Notes: generated by a model not told the origin, from the letters alone. DNA of 64,000 nt from F22 sp963668535 (GCA_963668535.1 OY764867.1:2046001-2110000), one strand, 5' to 3'. Shown: positions 51,187-60,030, counted from the stretch's first letter. A program made the numbers and translations.

Positions 51187-51753
51187 ATGGCTGGTAAACT
51201 TATTATTTTTTCTGCACCATCAGGATCTGGAAAATCGACAATCATTAATTATTTGCTTCAGAGGGGAGTTGACATGAAATTTTCTATTTCAGCAACCAGT
51301 CGTGCTCCTCGAGGAACAGAAAAAGATGGTGTAGAATATTACTTCTTGTCACCCGATGTTTTTCGAGCGCGAATAGCACAGGGTGACTTTCTTGAGTATA
51401 ATGAAGTCTATGAAGGGCGATTTTATGGAACACTGCGTAGTGAAGTAGAGGATCGCCTAGTAGCAGGTCAAACAGTTGTGCTTGATTTGGACGTAGAAGG
51501 TGGTGTACGCGTTAAAGAAATCTTTGGAGAACGTGCTTTGGCTGTGTTTATACAACCGCCAAGTATTGATGCTTTGCGTGCACGTTTGATCGAGCGTGCT
51601 ACCGATGCTCCTGAAGTGATTGAAGATCGTTTGAATCGTGCTAGTTACGAAATGGGCTTTGCTTCTCAGTTTGATGTCGTTGTTGTCAATGATGATTTGA
51701 CAACAGCACAACGTGAAGCATATGATATCGTGACATCATTTATCGCAAAATAA
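51187..51753 (+). CDS. gmk: Guanylate kinase
   Basis: The 188-aa enzyme phosphorylates GMP to GDP. It has the P-loop PSGSGKST (11-18), SATSRAPRGTEKDGVEYYFL near 36, the GMP-binding YNEVYEGRFYGT, DLDVEGGVRVK and VVVNDDLTTA. Length is typical. It is the middle gene of yicC-gmk-nadD, 7 bp after yicC. Confidence 0.97.
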   Translation: MAGKLIIFSAPSGSGKSTIINYLLQRGVDMKFSISATSRAPRGTEKDGVEYYFLSPDVFRARIAQGDFLEYNEVYEGRFYGTLRSEVEDRLVAGQTVVLDLDVEGGVRVKEIFGERALAVFIQPPSIDALRARLIERATDAPEVIEDRLNRASYEMGFASQFDVVVVNDDLTTAQREAYDIVTSFIAK

Positions 51754-51768
51754 TTTATTCCTTGTTCT

Positions 51769-52359
51769 ATGGCTACTTCAAAACGCGTGGGAATCTATGG
51801 AGGGTCTTTTAGTCCCATTCATTTAGCTCATACGATATTGGCTCAGTATCTTATAGATCATGGTTATGTAGATGAGGTGTGGCTGATGGTGTCGCCACAA
51901 AACCCATTAAAATCAACCCATTTCTTGTATCCAGAATCCTTGCGTATCGAAATGGCTCAGATGGCAACAGCTCATCTTCCTAAGGTGAAGGTGAGTGATT
52001 TTGAATGCCATCTTCCCAAACCTACCTATACCGTGTTCACCATGGATGCTTTGTGTACAGAGTATCCAGAAGTCGAATTTACTTTGTTGGTCGGTGGAGA
52101 TAATTGGCGGCTATTTGATCGTTGGCGTGAAGGAGAACGCTTGTTGAGTATGTGTAAGCTGCTCGTATATCCTCGCCCAGGATTTCTCCTGTCGGACGAG
52201 GAAATAGCAGCGTTGCCTTCGTCAGTAACATATCTAGCAGATGCGCCTTTGATGAATATGAGCAGTACAGAGATACGACAAGCGATAGAAGCAGGGGAGA
52301 GTTGTCAAGATACTCTACATCCCGATGTGGAAAAACGACTTCATGAATATATGTCGTAG
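51769..52359 (+). CDS. nadD: Nicotinate-nucleotide adenylyltransferase
   Basis: The 196-aa enzyme makes NaAD from NaMN and ATP, needed for NAD. It has GIYGGSFSPIHLAH near 8 with the H-x-x-H signature, WLMVSPQNPLK, FTLLVGGDNWRLFDRW and a closing MSSTEIRQAI. Length is typical. It closes the yicC-gmk-nadD operon and is convergent with lipA with one base between stops. Confidence 0.96.
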   Translation: MATSKRVGIYGGSFSPIHLAHTILAQYLIDHGYVDEVWLMVSPQNPLKSTHFLYPESLRIEMAQMATAHLPKVKVSDFECHLPKPTYTVFTMDALCTEYPEVEFTLLVGGDNWRLFDRWREGERLLSMCKLLVYPRPGFLLSDEEIAALPSSVTYLADAPLMNMSSTEIRQAIEAGESCQDTLHPDVEKRLHEYMS

Positions 52360-52360
52360 T

Positions 52361-53242
52361 TTATTTTTGTACGTGCTTGTCGGCATGATAGGAAGAGCGT
52401 ACTAGAGGGGCACTTTCCACAAATCGAAAGCCTTTGGATAGACCAATGTTTTTGTACTTTTCAAATTGTGCAGGTGTGATGTATTCGGCAACTGGCCAAT
52501 GCTCCAGTGTGGGTTGAAGATATTGTCCTAGCGTCAATATTTGACAATTGATTGCACGCAGATCATCCATGGTGTCGATGACTTCTTCTTCAGTTTCTCC
52601 TAGTCCAAGCATTAATCCAGATTTAGTGATAACGCCATTTTGAGCAAGATACTTTAGTACGTTTAAACTACGGGTGTAGTTGGCGGCAGATCTCACTAGT
52701 GGTGATAGTCTTTTGACTGTCTCCATATTGTGACTGATAATCTCAGGATGTTCTTTTATGATGAGGTGTAAGCTGTCCGTGTTGCCTTGAAAGTCTGGAA
52801 TAAGTACTTCAAGAGTTGTCTGGGGACAGCTTTTTTTTATTTCACGAATTGTATTTGCCCAGTGATTAGCCCCGCCGTCTTCCAAGTCATCTCTATCTAC
52901 CGATGTGATGACTGCATGCTTTAAGTGCATTAATTGGATTGCGCGTGCCACTTGTTTAGGCTCATCAGGGGATAGGGGATGTGGACGTCCAGTTTGTGTG
53001 TTGCAAAACTTACAACTTCTGGTGCAGATATCACCGCCAATCATCAAGGTCGCTGTACCATTACCCCAACATTCTCCACGATTTGGGCAACGTCCACTGC
53101 TACAAATGGTATGCAATTGGTGGTCTTCAATAATTTTTTTTGTTTGTGTATACCGTTCATTGGCATCTATACTAATCTTGAGCCAAGATGGTTTTCTGCT
53201 TAGTTGAGATAAAGCTAGTTTGGGTTTTTCAGTCGTTTTCAT
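52361..53242 (-). CDS. lipA: Lipoyl synthase
   Basis: The 293-aa radical-SAM enzyme inserts two sulfurs into octanoyl groups. The auxiliary cluster Cys are Cys47, Cys52 and Cys58 (CSSGRCPNRGEC); the radical-SAM cluster Cys are Cys73, Cys77 and Cys80 (CTRSCKFC). Further marks are VDRDDLEDGGANHWANTI and GLMLGLGETEEEV, and a closing PLVRSSYHAD. The start is the ATG at 53242 (MKTTEKPKL). The frame runs 32 codons further upstream with heptads of FKARI type, but these are the translated 21-bp repeat element and are not part of LipA. Confidence 0.95.
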   Translation of the reverse strand: MKTTEKPKLALSQLSRKPSWLKISIDANERYTQTKKIIEDHQLHTICSSGRCPNRGECWGNGTATLMIGGDICTRSCKFCNTQTGRPHPLSPDEPKQVARAIQLMHLKHAVITSVDRDDLEDGGANHWANTIREIKKSCPQTTLEVLIPDFQGNTDSLHLIIKEHPEIISHNMETVKRLSPLVRSAANYTRSLNVLKYLAQNGVITKSGLMLGLGETEEEVIDTMDDLRAINCQILTLGQYLQPTLEHWPVAEYITPAQFEKYKNIGLSKGFRFVESAPLVRSSYHADKHVQK

Positions 53243-53258
53243 GATGTAAGGTTTTAGG

Positions 53259-53343
53259 TCTGGCATTCTTGCCTTAGATATTGAGATTCTGGCTTTAAAT
53301 ATAAACATTCTTGCCTTGAATTGTCGTATCCAAGGCAAGAATG
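53259..53343 (-). repeat. Dispersed element copy B: hairpin plus three 21-bp direct units
   Basis: On the minus strand a 16-bp stem (53343-53328 with 53321-53306, one wobble, 6-nt loop) is followed by units at 53321-53301, 53300-53280 and 53279-53259, exactly 21 bp each, core ATYTAAGGC then AAGAAT. Copy A at 24101-24183 has the same design. It fills the space between lipA and the DPP IV gene and is followed 16 bp later by the lipA start. Confidence 0.78.
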
Positions 53344-53351
53344 ATTGAGCT

Positions 53352-55619
53352 TTATAGATGTGCTTTTACAAAGCGTGTAAGACGTTTGTATAAGTGTAAT
53401 CTAGTATTTCCACCATAGATACCGTGGTTCTTATTGGTGTATATTTGCATGTCAAATGGTTTGTCCAATTGTACCAAGTATTCTGAGTATTCAGCACAGT
53501 TTTGATAATGTACATTGTCATCGGCCAATCCGTGTACGAGCAACAAGTCTCCGTGTAATTTGTCGGCACGATTGAAGCATGATCCTTCTTTGTACCCCTC
53601 TTCATTTTCCTGTGGAGTACGCATGAAACGTTCAGTGTATATAGTGTCATAGTATCTCCATGATGTAGGAGCAGCTACCGCAATACCTGCTTTAAAGACA
53701 GGGCGACCTTCACTCATACTCATCAGTGTTGTAAATCCACCAAAACTCCATCCCCAAATACCGATGCGTTGGGCATCAATATAAGGTAAAGTACCTAGAT
53801 ATATGGCTGTTTCTACTTGGTCTTCGGCTTCCAATACACCTAACTTCATATACGTGCATTTAGCAAATGCTGCACCTCTACCGCCAGTCCCACGTCCATC
53901 AACACACACAGTGATATAGCCTTGTGTAGCTAGATATGTTTGCCAATCTATTTTGAATTCATCCAATACTTCTTGGCTTTGAGGACCACTATACTGATAC
54001 ATCAATACAGGATACTTTTTAGATGAATCGAAGTCTGTTGGTTTGATCATCCAACCATTGAGCTGGGTACCTTGTGATGTCTTAAAAGTGAAGAAAGTTT
54101 TTTCAGGGATAGCATATTGAGCTAGGAGCTCTTTTAGATGTGCATTATCTTCCAAAACCTTTAATACCTTCTGACTTTTAGTGTTTTCTAAAGTCACCTG
54201 CATAGGGGTGTGTACATCATTGAAATAATGTACAAAATAGTCGAAGTTTTTAGAGAATATAGCACGATTTATCCCACCTTGAGGTGTCAGACATGTCTTT
54301 TTGCCTTTCTTGTCAATGCGATAGATGGCTTGTTTTAGTGGACTAGATTCATCACTAGAATAGTAGAAACTGTTGCTTTTGCTATCCCAGCCCAAGAAAT
54401 CTTTCACTTCAAATTGGCCACTTGTCACTTGCTTGATCAATTGACCATTTAGAGTGTACCAATACAAGTGCTTATATCCATCTCTGTCACTAACAAAGCT
54501 AAAGTGCTTGTCGTAAAATTTAAGTTGGTCTAGGGCACTTTCACTGATGTATGTATCACTTGTCTCACGAAGAATTTGTTTACTTACCGTGGAGCGTGGA
54601 TTGGCATAATACAACTCTAGAACGTTTTGATTACGATTCAGAGTTACAACTGCCAAGCGAGTAGAATCATTGGTAAACTCAATGCGAGGTATATATCCTT
54701 CTTTGCTCAAAGGAATATCTAGCTTGCGGTCAATATGATGCTTGATGTCATAGCTATGTACTTCCACTTTTGAGTTGTCTTCGCCAGCTTTAGGGTATTT
54801 GTATGTATAGCTTGTAGGGTATCCTTCATATTGCTTGTTGTGAGGATAGACACGAGGATACAACGGGAAGGAGTAGCTTTTTACAGCCGATTCGTCGAAA
54901 CGAATATAAGCCAGCATTTTACTATCTGGACTAAAGCAGAATGCACGATTGAATGAAAATTCTTCTTCATACACCCAATCTGGAATCCCGTTTAAGACGT
55001 GATTAAATTCTCCATCTTTAGTAATTTGAGATTCTGCATTGTTGTATAGAAGTTTCACTAGGAAAATGTTGTTATTGCGTACAAATGCAATGTCATTACC
55101 ATCTGGCGAGAATAAAGGCACTTGTTGTGGACCACCAGCACTTAATGGTACTAGCTTATTGTTGCGCATTTCATAAATATAGTGCACAGCAGTGTAACTG
55201 CGGCGATAGATATTTTTGCGATTGGTCTCAATTAGAATGTCGCGACCGTTTGGCGAGAACTGGTAATTGCTGAAAGTTTTGAAGCTACAATCTCTAGCGG
55301 TTGCAACGTCAAATAAAACTTTGATCTGTTTACCTGTACGAAAATCATACTGAATGATTTGTGTACCATCACTATTCATCGATGTATAACTTGTACCGTC
55401 GCTATAAGGGCGTACACCGTGTACCGTCTCTTGATAAAAGGTATAATTGGTGATATCACTTAAAGTCAATTGTCGCAATGGAACTTGACTTTTAGTCTGT
55501 GAAATGTCTGATGAAGATGCATTTGTTGATGCAGGGTGAGCATATACGGCAGATGTGCAAGTAAAAATCACCGCCAAGAAGCTCGTCTTGCTCAAGTGAT
55601 TTAAAATTTTAGGGATCAT
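53352..55619 (-). CDS. Dipeptidyl peptidase IV-family serine peptidase (S9)
   Basis: The 755-aa exported enzyme has a signal peptide (about 1-27, ending VYAHPA). The N-terminal beta-propeller (about 55-490) contains PDWVYEEEF, the double-Glu motif that fixes the peptide N-terminus in DPP IV. The C-terminal hydrolase domain has GWSFGG with Ser625, HGLADDNVHYQ with Asp701 and NHGIYGG with His732. It removes X-Pro or X-Ala dipeptides, providing amino acids from peptides in the periplasm. A -7 box TAGTTTTG lies 32 bp upstream on its strand. It is transcribed toward lipA, with the repeat element between the two genes. Confidence 0.93.
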   Translation of the reverse strand: MIPKILNHLSKTSFLAVIFTCTSAVYAHPASTNASSSDISQTKSQVPLRQLTLSDITNYTFYQETVHGVRPYSDGTSYTSMNSDGTQIIQYDFRTGKQIKVLFDVATARDCSFKTFSNYQFSPNGRDILIETNRKNIYRRSYTAVHYIYEMRNNKLVPLSAGGPQQVPLFSPDGNDIAFVRNNNIFLVKLLYNNAESQITKDGEFNHVLNGIPDWVYEEEFSFNRAFCFSPDSKMLAYIRFDESAVKSYSFPLYPRVYPHNKQYEGYPTSYTYKYPKAGEDNSKVEVHSYDIKHHIDRKLDIPLSKEGYIPRIEFTNDSTRLAVVTLNRNQNVLELYYANPRSTVSKQILRETSDTYISESALDQLKFYDKHFSFVSDRDGYKHLYWYTLNGQLIKQVTSGQFEVKDFLGWDSKSNSFYYSSDESSPLKQAIYRIDKKGKKTCLTPQGGINRAIFSKNFDYFVHYFNDVHTPMQVTLENTKSQKVLKVLEDNAHLKELLAQYAIPEKTFFTFKTSQGTQLNGWMIKPTDFDSSKKYPVLMYQYSGPQSQEVLDEFKIDWQTYLATQGYITVCVDGRGTGGRGAAFAKCTYMKLGVLEAEDQVETAIYLGTLPYIDAQRIGIWGWSFGGFTTLMSMSEGRPVFKAGIAVAAPTSWRYYDTIYTERFMRTPQENEEGYKEGSCFNRADKLHGDLLLVHGLADDNVHYQNCAEYSEYLVQLDKPFDMQIYTNKNHGIYGGNTRLHLYKRLTRFVKAHL

Positions 55620-55651
55620 ATGTTAACTATTTTGGTTATGTATACTAACTG

Positions 55652-55659
55652 CAAAACTA
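55652..55659 (-). promoter_or_regulatory. -7 box for the DPP IV gene
   Basis: TAGTTTTG on the minus strand fits TAnnTTTG and lies 32 bp before the ATG at 55619. Confidence 0.5.
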
Positions 55660-55702
55660 CAAAAAATGAGCTTATTTCGGGCGATTATCATTATTATTTT
55701 CT

Positions 55703-55710
55703 TACTTTTG
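55703..55710 (+). promoter_or_regulatory. -7 box only 4 nt from the TIGR01212 start codon
   Basis: TACTTTTG ends 4 nt before the ATG at 55715, so transcription should begin at or very near the A of the start codon. A leaderless mRNA is inferred. No -33 TTTG is seen. Confidence 0.55.
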
Positions 55711-55714
55711 TGCT

Positions 55715-56647
55715 ATGCAACAAGCCAAACTTTCTTTATTTAGAGATTTTAGTGCCTGGATGAGGCAACAGTTCCCCTATAAAGTCCAAAAAATATCTTT
55801 ACACGCAGGTTTTACGTGTCCCAATCGAGATGGTCGAGTGGGATTGGGGGGGTGTACATATTGCAATAATCAAACATTTAATCCAGCGTACTGCCAAGAA
55901 TCACGCAGCATCACCCAACAATTGGAAGAAGGGCGAGCCTTTTTTAGTCACAAATACCCAGAAATGAAGTATTTGGCCTATTTTCAAGCCTATACCAATA
56001 CTTATGATACCATTGAAATGCTTGATGCGCGGTATCAAGAAGCTCTTGCGGTAGATGATGTGGTAGGAGTTGTAATCGGTACTCGTCCAGACTGTGTGGA
56101 TGAACGCTTATTGGATTATTTTGCAGATTTGCATAAATCCCATTACGTGTTGTTGGAATATGGAATAGAGAGTTGTTATGATAAGACACTCGAATTGATC
56201 AATCGTGGCCATACCTTTGCCCAAAGTACTTGGGCTGTGCAGCAAACTGCTCAGCGTGGAATCCCAGTTGGGGGACATATGATTTTGGGCTTGCCTGGTG
56301 AAAGTCATGACGAGATTTTGAACGAAGCATCTATCTTGTCCGATTTGCCACTGGATACTATTAAACTGCATCAACTGCAATTAATAAAAGGAACTAAGAT
56401 GGCTCGTCAGCAGGAGTTGAATCCCGATTTTGTACATCTGTATGATGTGGATGAGTATATTGATTTGGTGATTGATTTTATAGCTCGACTGAGACCCGAT
56501 TTGGTGGTTGAACGTTTTGTGTCTCAATCTCCAGCAGATTTGCTTATCGCTCCTAAATGGGGATTAAAAAATTATGCTTTTGTGGACAAAGTCAAGAAGC
56601 GCATGCGTGAGCGAGCTATTACTCAAGGGTGTTTGTATCATCCTTAG
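55715..56647 (+). CDS. TIGR01212-family radical SAM protein (YhcC-like)
   Basis: The 310-aa protein has FTCPNRDGRVGLGGCTYCNN near 30 with three Cys for the 4Fe-4S cluster, then YFQAYTNTY, VIGTRPDCVDE and ILGLPGESHDEI. The N-terminal FRDFSAWMRQQFPYKVQKISL belongs to the family, so the first ATG (55715) is the true start even though the -7 box ends only 4 nt before it. The substrate of this family is unknown. The gene stands alone; the next gene begins 84 bp later with its own promoter. Confidence 0.92.
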   Translation: MQQAKLSLFRDFSAWMRQQFPYKVQKISLHAGFTCPNRDGRVGLGGCTYCNNQTFNPAYCQESRSITQQLEEGRAFFSHKYPEMKYLAYFQAYTNTYDTIEMLDARYQEALAVDDVVGVVIGTRPDCVDERLLDYFADLHKSHYVLLEYGIESCYDKTLELINRGHTFAQSTWAVQQTAQRGIPVGGHMILGLPGESHDEILNEASILSDLPLDTIKLHQLQLIKGTKMARQQELNPDFVHLYDVDEYIDLVIDFIARLRPDLVVERFVSQSPADLLIAPKWGLKNYAFVDKVKKRMRERAITQGCLYHP

Positions 56648-56691
56648 TTTTAGTTTTTATCGTATTCGCATGCTGTCTGAGAAAAAAGTAT

Positions 56692-56699
56692 TACCTTTG
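56692..56699 (+). promoter_or_regulatory. -7 box for map
   Basis: TACCTTTG lies 32 bp before the map ATG at 56732. Confidence 0.5.
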
Positions 56700-56731
56700 T
56701 ATGAAATATAAATATATAATGTCCTAGTGAT

Positions 56732-57592
56732 ATGAAAAAAAATAAACAAAGTGGACCTAAGCGTCTCACTCCAGATAGCTATCCTGACCGTATTGAGAAT
56801 AAGGTGCAAGAACGTAAAAGAATGCGTTGTAAAGTGCCTCCTCGTCATATTCTTCGTACTGAAGAACAATTGGAAGGTATTCGTAAAAGTGCGGTCATCA
56901 ATACCGCTCTATTGGATATGTTGGCAGAGCATGTACAGGAAGGGATCAGCACTTATGAATTGGATAAATTGGCCCATGAATTTTTAGGAGATCATGGAGC
57001 TATTCCTGCACCATTGAATTATAATGGTTTCCCTAAGAGTATCTGTACAAGTATCAATGAGGTGGTTTGTCATGGTATCCCAGCTAAGCATGATATATTA
57101 AAGGATGGCGATATTGTCAATATTGATGTGTCTACTATCAAAGACGGATATTTCAGTGATGCTAGTCGCATGTTTATGATTGGCAATGTAGATAATAAAG
57201 CACGTAAGCTCGTAGAGGATACGTATGAAGCTTTAATGATTGGTATTGAAGAAGCTCAACCTTGGGCACGTATTGGAGATATTGGTGCAGCTATTCAAGA
57301 GTTTGCCGAAGAACAAGGATACGGTGTCGTGCGTGAATTGACAGGTCATGGTGTAGGGTTGCGTTTTCATGAAGATCCCGAAGTGGCTCATTATGGCCGT
57401 TGGGATACGGGTATGTTGATTGTACCTGGTATGACGTTTACTATCGAACCGATGATTAATATGGGCACAGCTCGTATTACAGAAGATGCTTATGATGGGT
57501 GGACTATCCGTACTGCTGATCACCAACTTTCTGCTCAATGGGAACATATGATCTTGATTACAGAAGATGGCAATGAGATCTTAACAAAGTAA
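56732..57592 (+). CDS. map: Methionine aminopeptidase, type I, with N-terminal extension
   Basis: The 286-aa metalloenzyme removes the initiator Met. Residues 1-40 form a basic extension absent from the E. coli enzyme. The pita-bread domain has the His ligand site NEVVCHGIP, NIDVSTIKDGYFSDAS with two metal Asp, TGHGVGLRFHEDP with His, TFTIEPMIN with Glu and QWEHM with Glu, so all five metal ligands are kept. It is a single-gene unit between its own -7 box and a strong bidirectional terminator. The extension may contact the ribosome. Confidence 0.96.
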   Translation: MKKNKQSGPKRLTPDSYPDRIENKVQERKRMRCKVPPRHILRTEEQLEGIRKSAVINTALLDMLAEHVQEGISTYELDKLAHEFLGDHGAIPAPLNYNGFPKSICTSINEVVCHGIPAKHDILKDGDIVNIDVSTIKDGYFSDASRMFMIGNVDNKARKLVEDTYEALMIGIEEAQPWARIGDIGAAIQEFAEEQGYGVVRELTGHGVGLRFHEDPEVAHYGRWDTGMLIVPGMTFTIEPMINMGTARITEDAYDGWTIRTADHQLSAQWEHMILITEDGNEILTK

Positions 57593-57612
57593 AGGTCCCT
57601 TTCTATACACAT

Positions 57613-57652
57613 AATAAAGGCATATCAAAATTGATTTTGATATGCCTTTATT
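57613..57652. terminator. Bidirectional terminator between map and gph
   Basis: A perfect 18-bp stem (AATAAAGGCATATCAAAA and complement) with loop TTGA, flanked by T on the right and A on the left. Confidence 0.9.
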
Positions 57653-57692
57653 TTTATTCTTTGTCTAGTTTGGAGCAATACCCTGTTAATCT

Positions 57693-58361
57693 TTAAGGAA
57701 GAATGTCCAAAATATCTGTAGGGTCCTGTATGATATAGGTCGGTTGGAAAGCGTTGAGTTCTTCTTCGCTTCTGTATCCCCAAGTGACCCCGCAAGTGGC
57801 TACTTGTGCATTTTGGGCTGTCAGCATATCCACATCACTGTCTCCGATATAAAGCACTAATCCCTTGTCGTGTACATGAGCAGCCGACATGGCGTCATAT
57901 ACGATTTGTGGATTGGGCTTGTTTGGAATGCCTTCTCGGGCACCTAGGGCAACAGTAAATGGAATGTCTTTAAAGTAGTGACCTACTACCTCATCAACTC
58001 CTCCTTGAAATTTGTTGCTTGCTACGGCTAGTTTGTAACCTCGTTGAATAAGGATTGCTAATACTTGTGTCATGCCTTGATAAGGAGCACTCAAATCGCA
58101 GCTGTGAGCCTTGTAATAGGGGATGAATAAGTTTGTGACTTCTTTAATTCTTTCTTCGTTCCTTTCTTCTTCAGGTAGTGCTCGTTCAATAAGCTTGGGG
58201 ATGCCGTTGCCCACCATGCGCAGATAAGCTTTTTCATCGTGAGTTGGATATCCTAAACTTTTTAGAATGTGATTGCAACTACAAGCTAAATCTGAAATGG
58301 TGTTCATTAATGTACCGTCCAAGTCAAATATTGCAAGACGAAATGCATTTCTTATTTTCAT
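57693..58361 (-). CDS. HAD-family hydrolase, phosphoglycolate phosphatase-like
   Basis: The 222-aa protein has the HAD motif IFDLDGTLMNT with Asp13 as nucleophile and Asp15 as acid, motif II LAVASNK, Lys in NKPNPQIV and the acidic YIGDSDVDMLTAQNA motif. The cap domain (about 20-95) is C1-type, as in Gph and beta-phosphoglucomutase relatives, so phosphoglycolate phosphatase is a likely but unproved role. It lies 41 bp after pabB and may be cotranscribed. Confidence 0.85.
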   Translation of the reverse strand: MKIRNAFRLAIFDLDGTLMNTISDLACSCNHILKSLGYPTHDEKAYLRMVGNGIPKLIERALPEEERNEERIKEVTNLFIPYYKAHSCDLSAPYQGMTQVLAILIQRGYKLAVASNKFQGGVDEVVGHYFKDIPFTVALGAREGIPNKPNPQIVYDAMSAAHVHDKGLVLYIGDSDVDMLTAQNAQVATCGVTWGYRSEEELNAFQPTYIIQDPTDILDILP

Positions 58362-58402
58362 ACCTTTTTATTTTAAAAATACTATTGAATCCTGTTTGTT
58401 TA

Positions 58403-59383
58403 CTATTTGGGTAGGTATATCTTCTGGATAACCTCTTGATATTCTTTCTGACAATCACTGTTGATCGTGATGCCTCCTCCACTGCTAAAAAAATAGGCGT
58501 TATTGCGTCTCTCGATATACCGAATCATCACACCCGTATCTAGTGTGTCCCCGTTGTATAGACCGAAGATCCCCGAGTAATAGCCGCGTTTTCGCTGTTC
58601 TGCCTCTTTGATGACCGAGCAAGTGGCTCTCTTTGGGGCTCCTGAAATACTTCCAGCTGGTAGTATCTTTTCGAGTAAGTTCCCTAAGTTGTCTTTGAAT
58701 GGTCCCAAAATATCTCCAGTAATTTCACTACTTACTTGAAGAATATCTCCATGAGATGTGGATACTTTATCGATGTATCTAAATCGAGGTACTTGGATGT
58801 TTGTGGCCACACGACTCAGGTCGCTTCGTATAAAATCGACGATAGTGCAATGTTCCTCTGTTTCTTTTTGATCGTTCAGAATGAGTTGTGCTGCATGAGG
58901 TATTGCTGCATTTATGGTGCCTTTCATTGGATGGCTGCTTATATGATTTCGCTCTATTTGGATAAAACGTTCTGGTGAAAAACAGACAAAATGATCAGGC
59001 CAATAAATCATATATGGTGAGTGACTCTGCAGAGCAATTTGGAGCATCGGATCATGTGCTGAATCCAGAGAGATAGGAGTTTCTATGGTTAGATTGGTTA
59101 AGAAAGAATCTCCTCTTTTAAGATGATTCATCACAAATTCAAATCGTTGTGTGTAGTCTGATAGAGTCTCTGGATGGGCAGTTAATGTGCACGATTGGGT
59201 AATCGGTAAAGTCTGTGGAAGATGTGAGGGCTGATTGGGGACTCTAAAAAATATTTCCTCTTGTTGATATGGATTGGCAACAAAAAGACCTCTGTCCATT
59301 TCGTAATCCAATGCGAAAAGACAAGGTGTATGCGTTTTGCTTGCCTCGTTGAGGCTTTTTATGACTTTGCTTGCTGAAAACAT
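58403..59383 (-). CDS. pabB: Aminodeoxychorismate synthase component I (PabB)
   Basis: The 326-aa enzyme is the chorismate-binding part of anthranilate synthase-like enzymes: NHLKRGDSFLTNLT near 90, FVCFSPERFIQI near 135, SHPMKGTI with the Lys typical of PabB near 153, EEHCTIVDFIRSDLSRVA and SGAPKRATCSVI near 245, and GGGITINSDC near 308. It is shorter than PabB of E. coli, lacking most of the N-terminal half. It diverges from pabA with 26 bp between the ATGs; the -7 box ends 4 nt before the ATG (59388-59395). Confidence 0.9.
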   Translation of the reverse strand: MFSASKVIKSLNEASKTHTPCLFALDYEMDRGLFVANPYQQEEIFFRVPNQPSHLPQTLPITQSCTLTAHPETLSDYTQRFEFVMNHLKRGDSFLTNLTIETPISLDSAHDPMLQIALQSHSPYMIYWPDHFVCFSPERFIQIERNHISSHPMKGTINAAIPHAAQLILNDQKETEEHCTIVDFIRSDLSRVATNIQVPRFRYIDKVSTSHGDILQVSSEITGDILGPFKDNLGNLLEKILPAGSISGAPKRATCSVIKEAEQRKRGYYSGIFGLYNGDTLDTGVMIRYIERRNNAYFFSSGGGITINSDCQKEYQEVIQKIYLPK

Positions 59384-59387
59384 GCAA

Positions 59388-59404
59388 CAAATATAGTACT
59401 TTTG
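59388..59404. promoter_or_regulatory. Back-to-back -7 boxes of pabB and pabA
   Basis: TATATTTG on minus (59395-59388) and TACTTTTG on plus (59397-59404) are separated by a single base. The ATG codons lie 4 nt (pabB, 59383) and 5 nt (pabA, 59410) beyond them. Both mRNAs would be nearly leaderless, and the promoters cannot be occupied together. Confidence 0.55.
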
Positions 59405-59409
59405 CGACG

Positions 59410-60030
59410 ATGAAACGAGTATTAGTTGTTAATAATAGAGATTCCTTTGTATATAACTTGGTCGAGTATCTACGTCGCCTTGTGGGGGATCGTATGGACG
59501 TCTGTTTAGTGGATAATCTCTACACCACAGAATGGGAAAAGGAGCGCTTGCTATCCTATTCGCATGTCTTATTTTCACCTGGTGCGGGTGTGCCCTCTGA
59601 ATATCCTGGTATGATGCAACTGTTGGGCGATATCGTGGCATATGCGCATGTTGGCGAAGATGTGCCATCGGTTCTAGGTGTGTGTCTTGGACATCAAGCT
59701 ATTGCTGCATTCTTTGGAGCGAATTTGAGACAGATGGAAGTGCCTAAGCATGGGCATATGAGTCAGTTGCGATTGGTCAATCCTGCGTTTTTCTTATGGA
59801 ATGGGGTACCAGCCAATAGTGGAATAGCAAGATATCATTCATGGGTTATAGAGGAGAAAGCATTGCCTATTGACCTTGAAGTCCTTGCTTATGATGAAGA
59901 CAATAATATCATGGCTATACAACACATGGAATATCCAATATATGGTGTGCAATTTCATCCAGAGTCCATTTTGACCAAGTACGGAATGTGTATGCTGGAA
60001 TCGTGGATAAAAAAGGAGCTCCCTAAATAA
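59410..60030 (+). CDS. pabA: Aminodeoxychorismate synthase glutaminase (PabA/TrpG type)
   Basis: The 206-aa class I glutamine amidotransferase begins VLVVNNRDSFVYNLVEYL and has FSPGAGVPSEYPGM, the Cys nucleophile in GVCLGHQAIA near 88, and the His/Glu in VQFHPESIL near 182. It supplies ammonia to PabB, its divergent neighbour. The start is the ATG at 59410; the longer frame from 59371 would overlap pabB. The 5' leader would be at most a few bases. A hairpin overlaps its stop. Confidence 0.93.
   Translation: MKRVLVVNNRDSFVYNLVEYLRRLVGDRMDVCLVDNLYTTEWEKERLLSYSHVLFSPGAGVPSEYPGMMQLLGDIVAYAHVGEDVPSVLGVCLGHQAIAAFFGANLRQMEVPKHGHMSQLRLVNPAFFLWNGVPANSGIARYHSWVIEEKALPIDLEVLAYDEDNNIMAIQHMEYPIYGVQFHPESILTKYGMCMLESWIKKELPK

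Noticed and set aside
53243..53338. N-terminal 32 codons of the longest lipA frame
   Set aside because: They are the translated 21-bp repeat element; LipA proteins start near MKTTEKPK.
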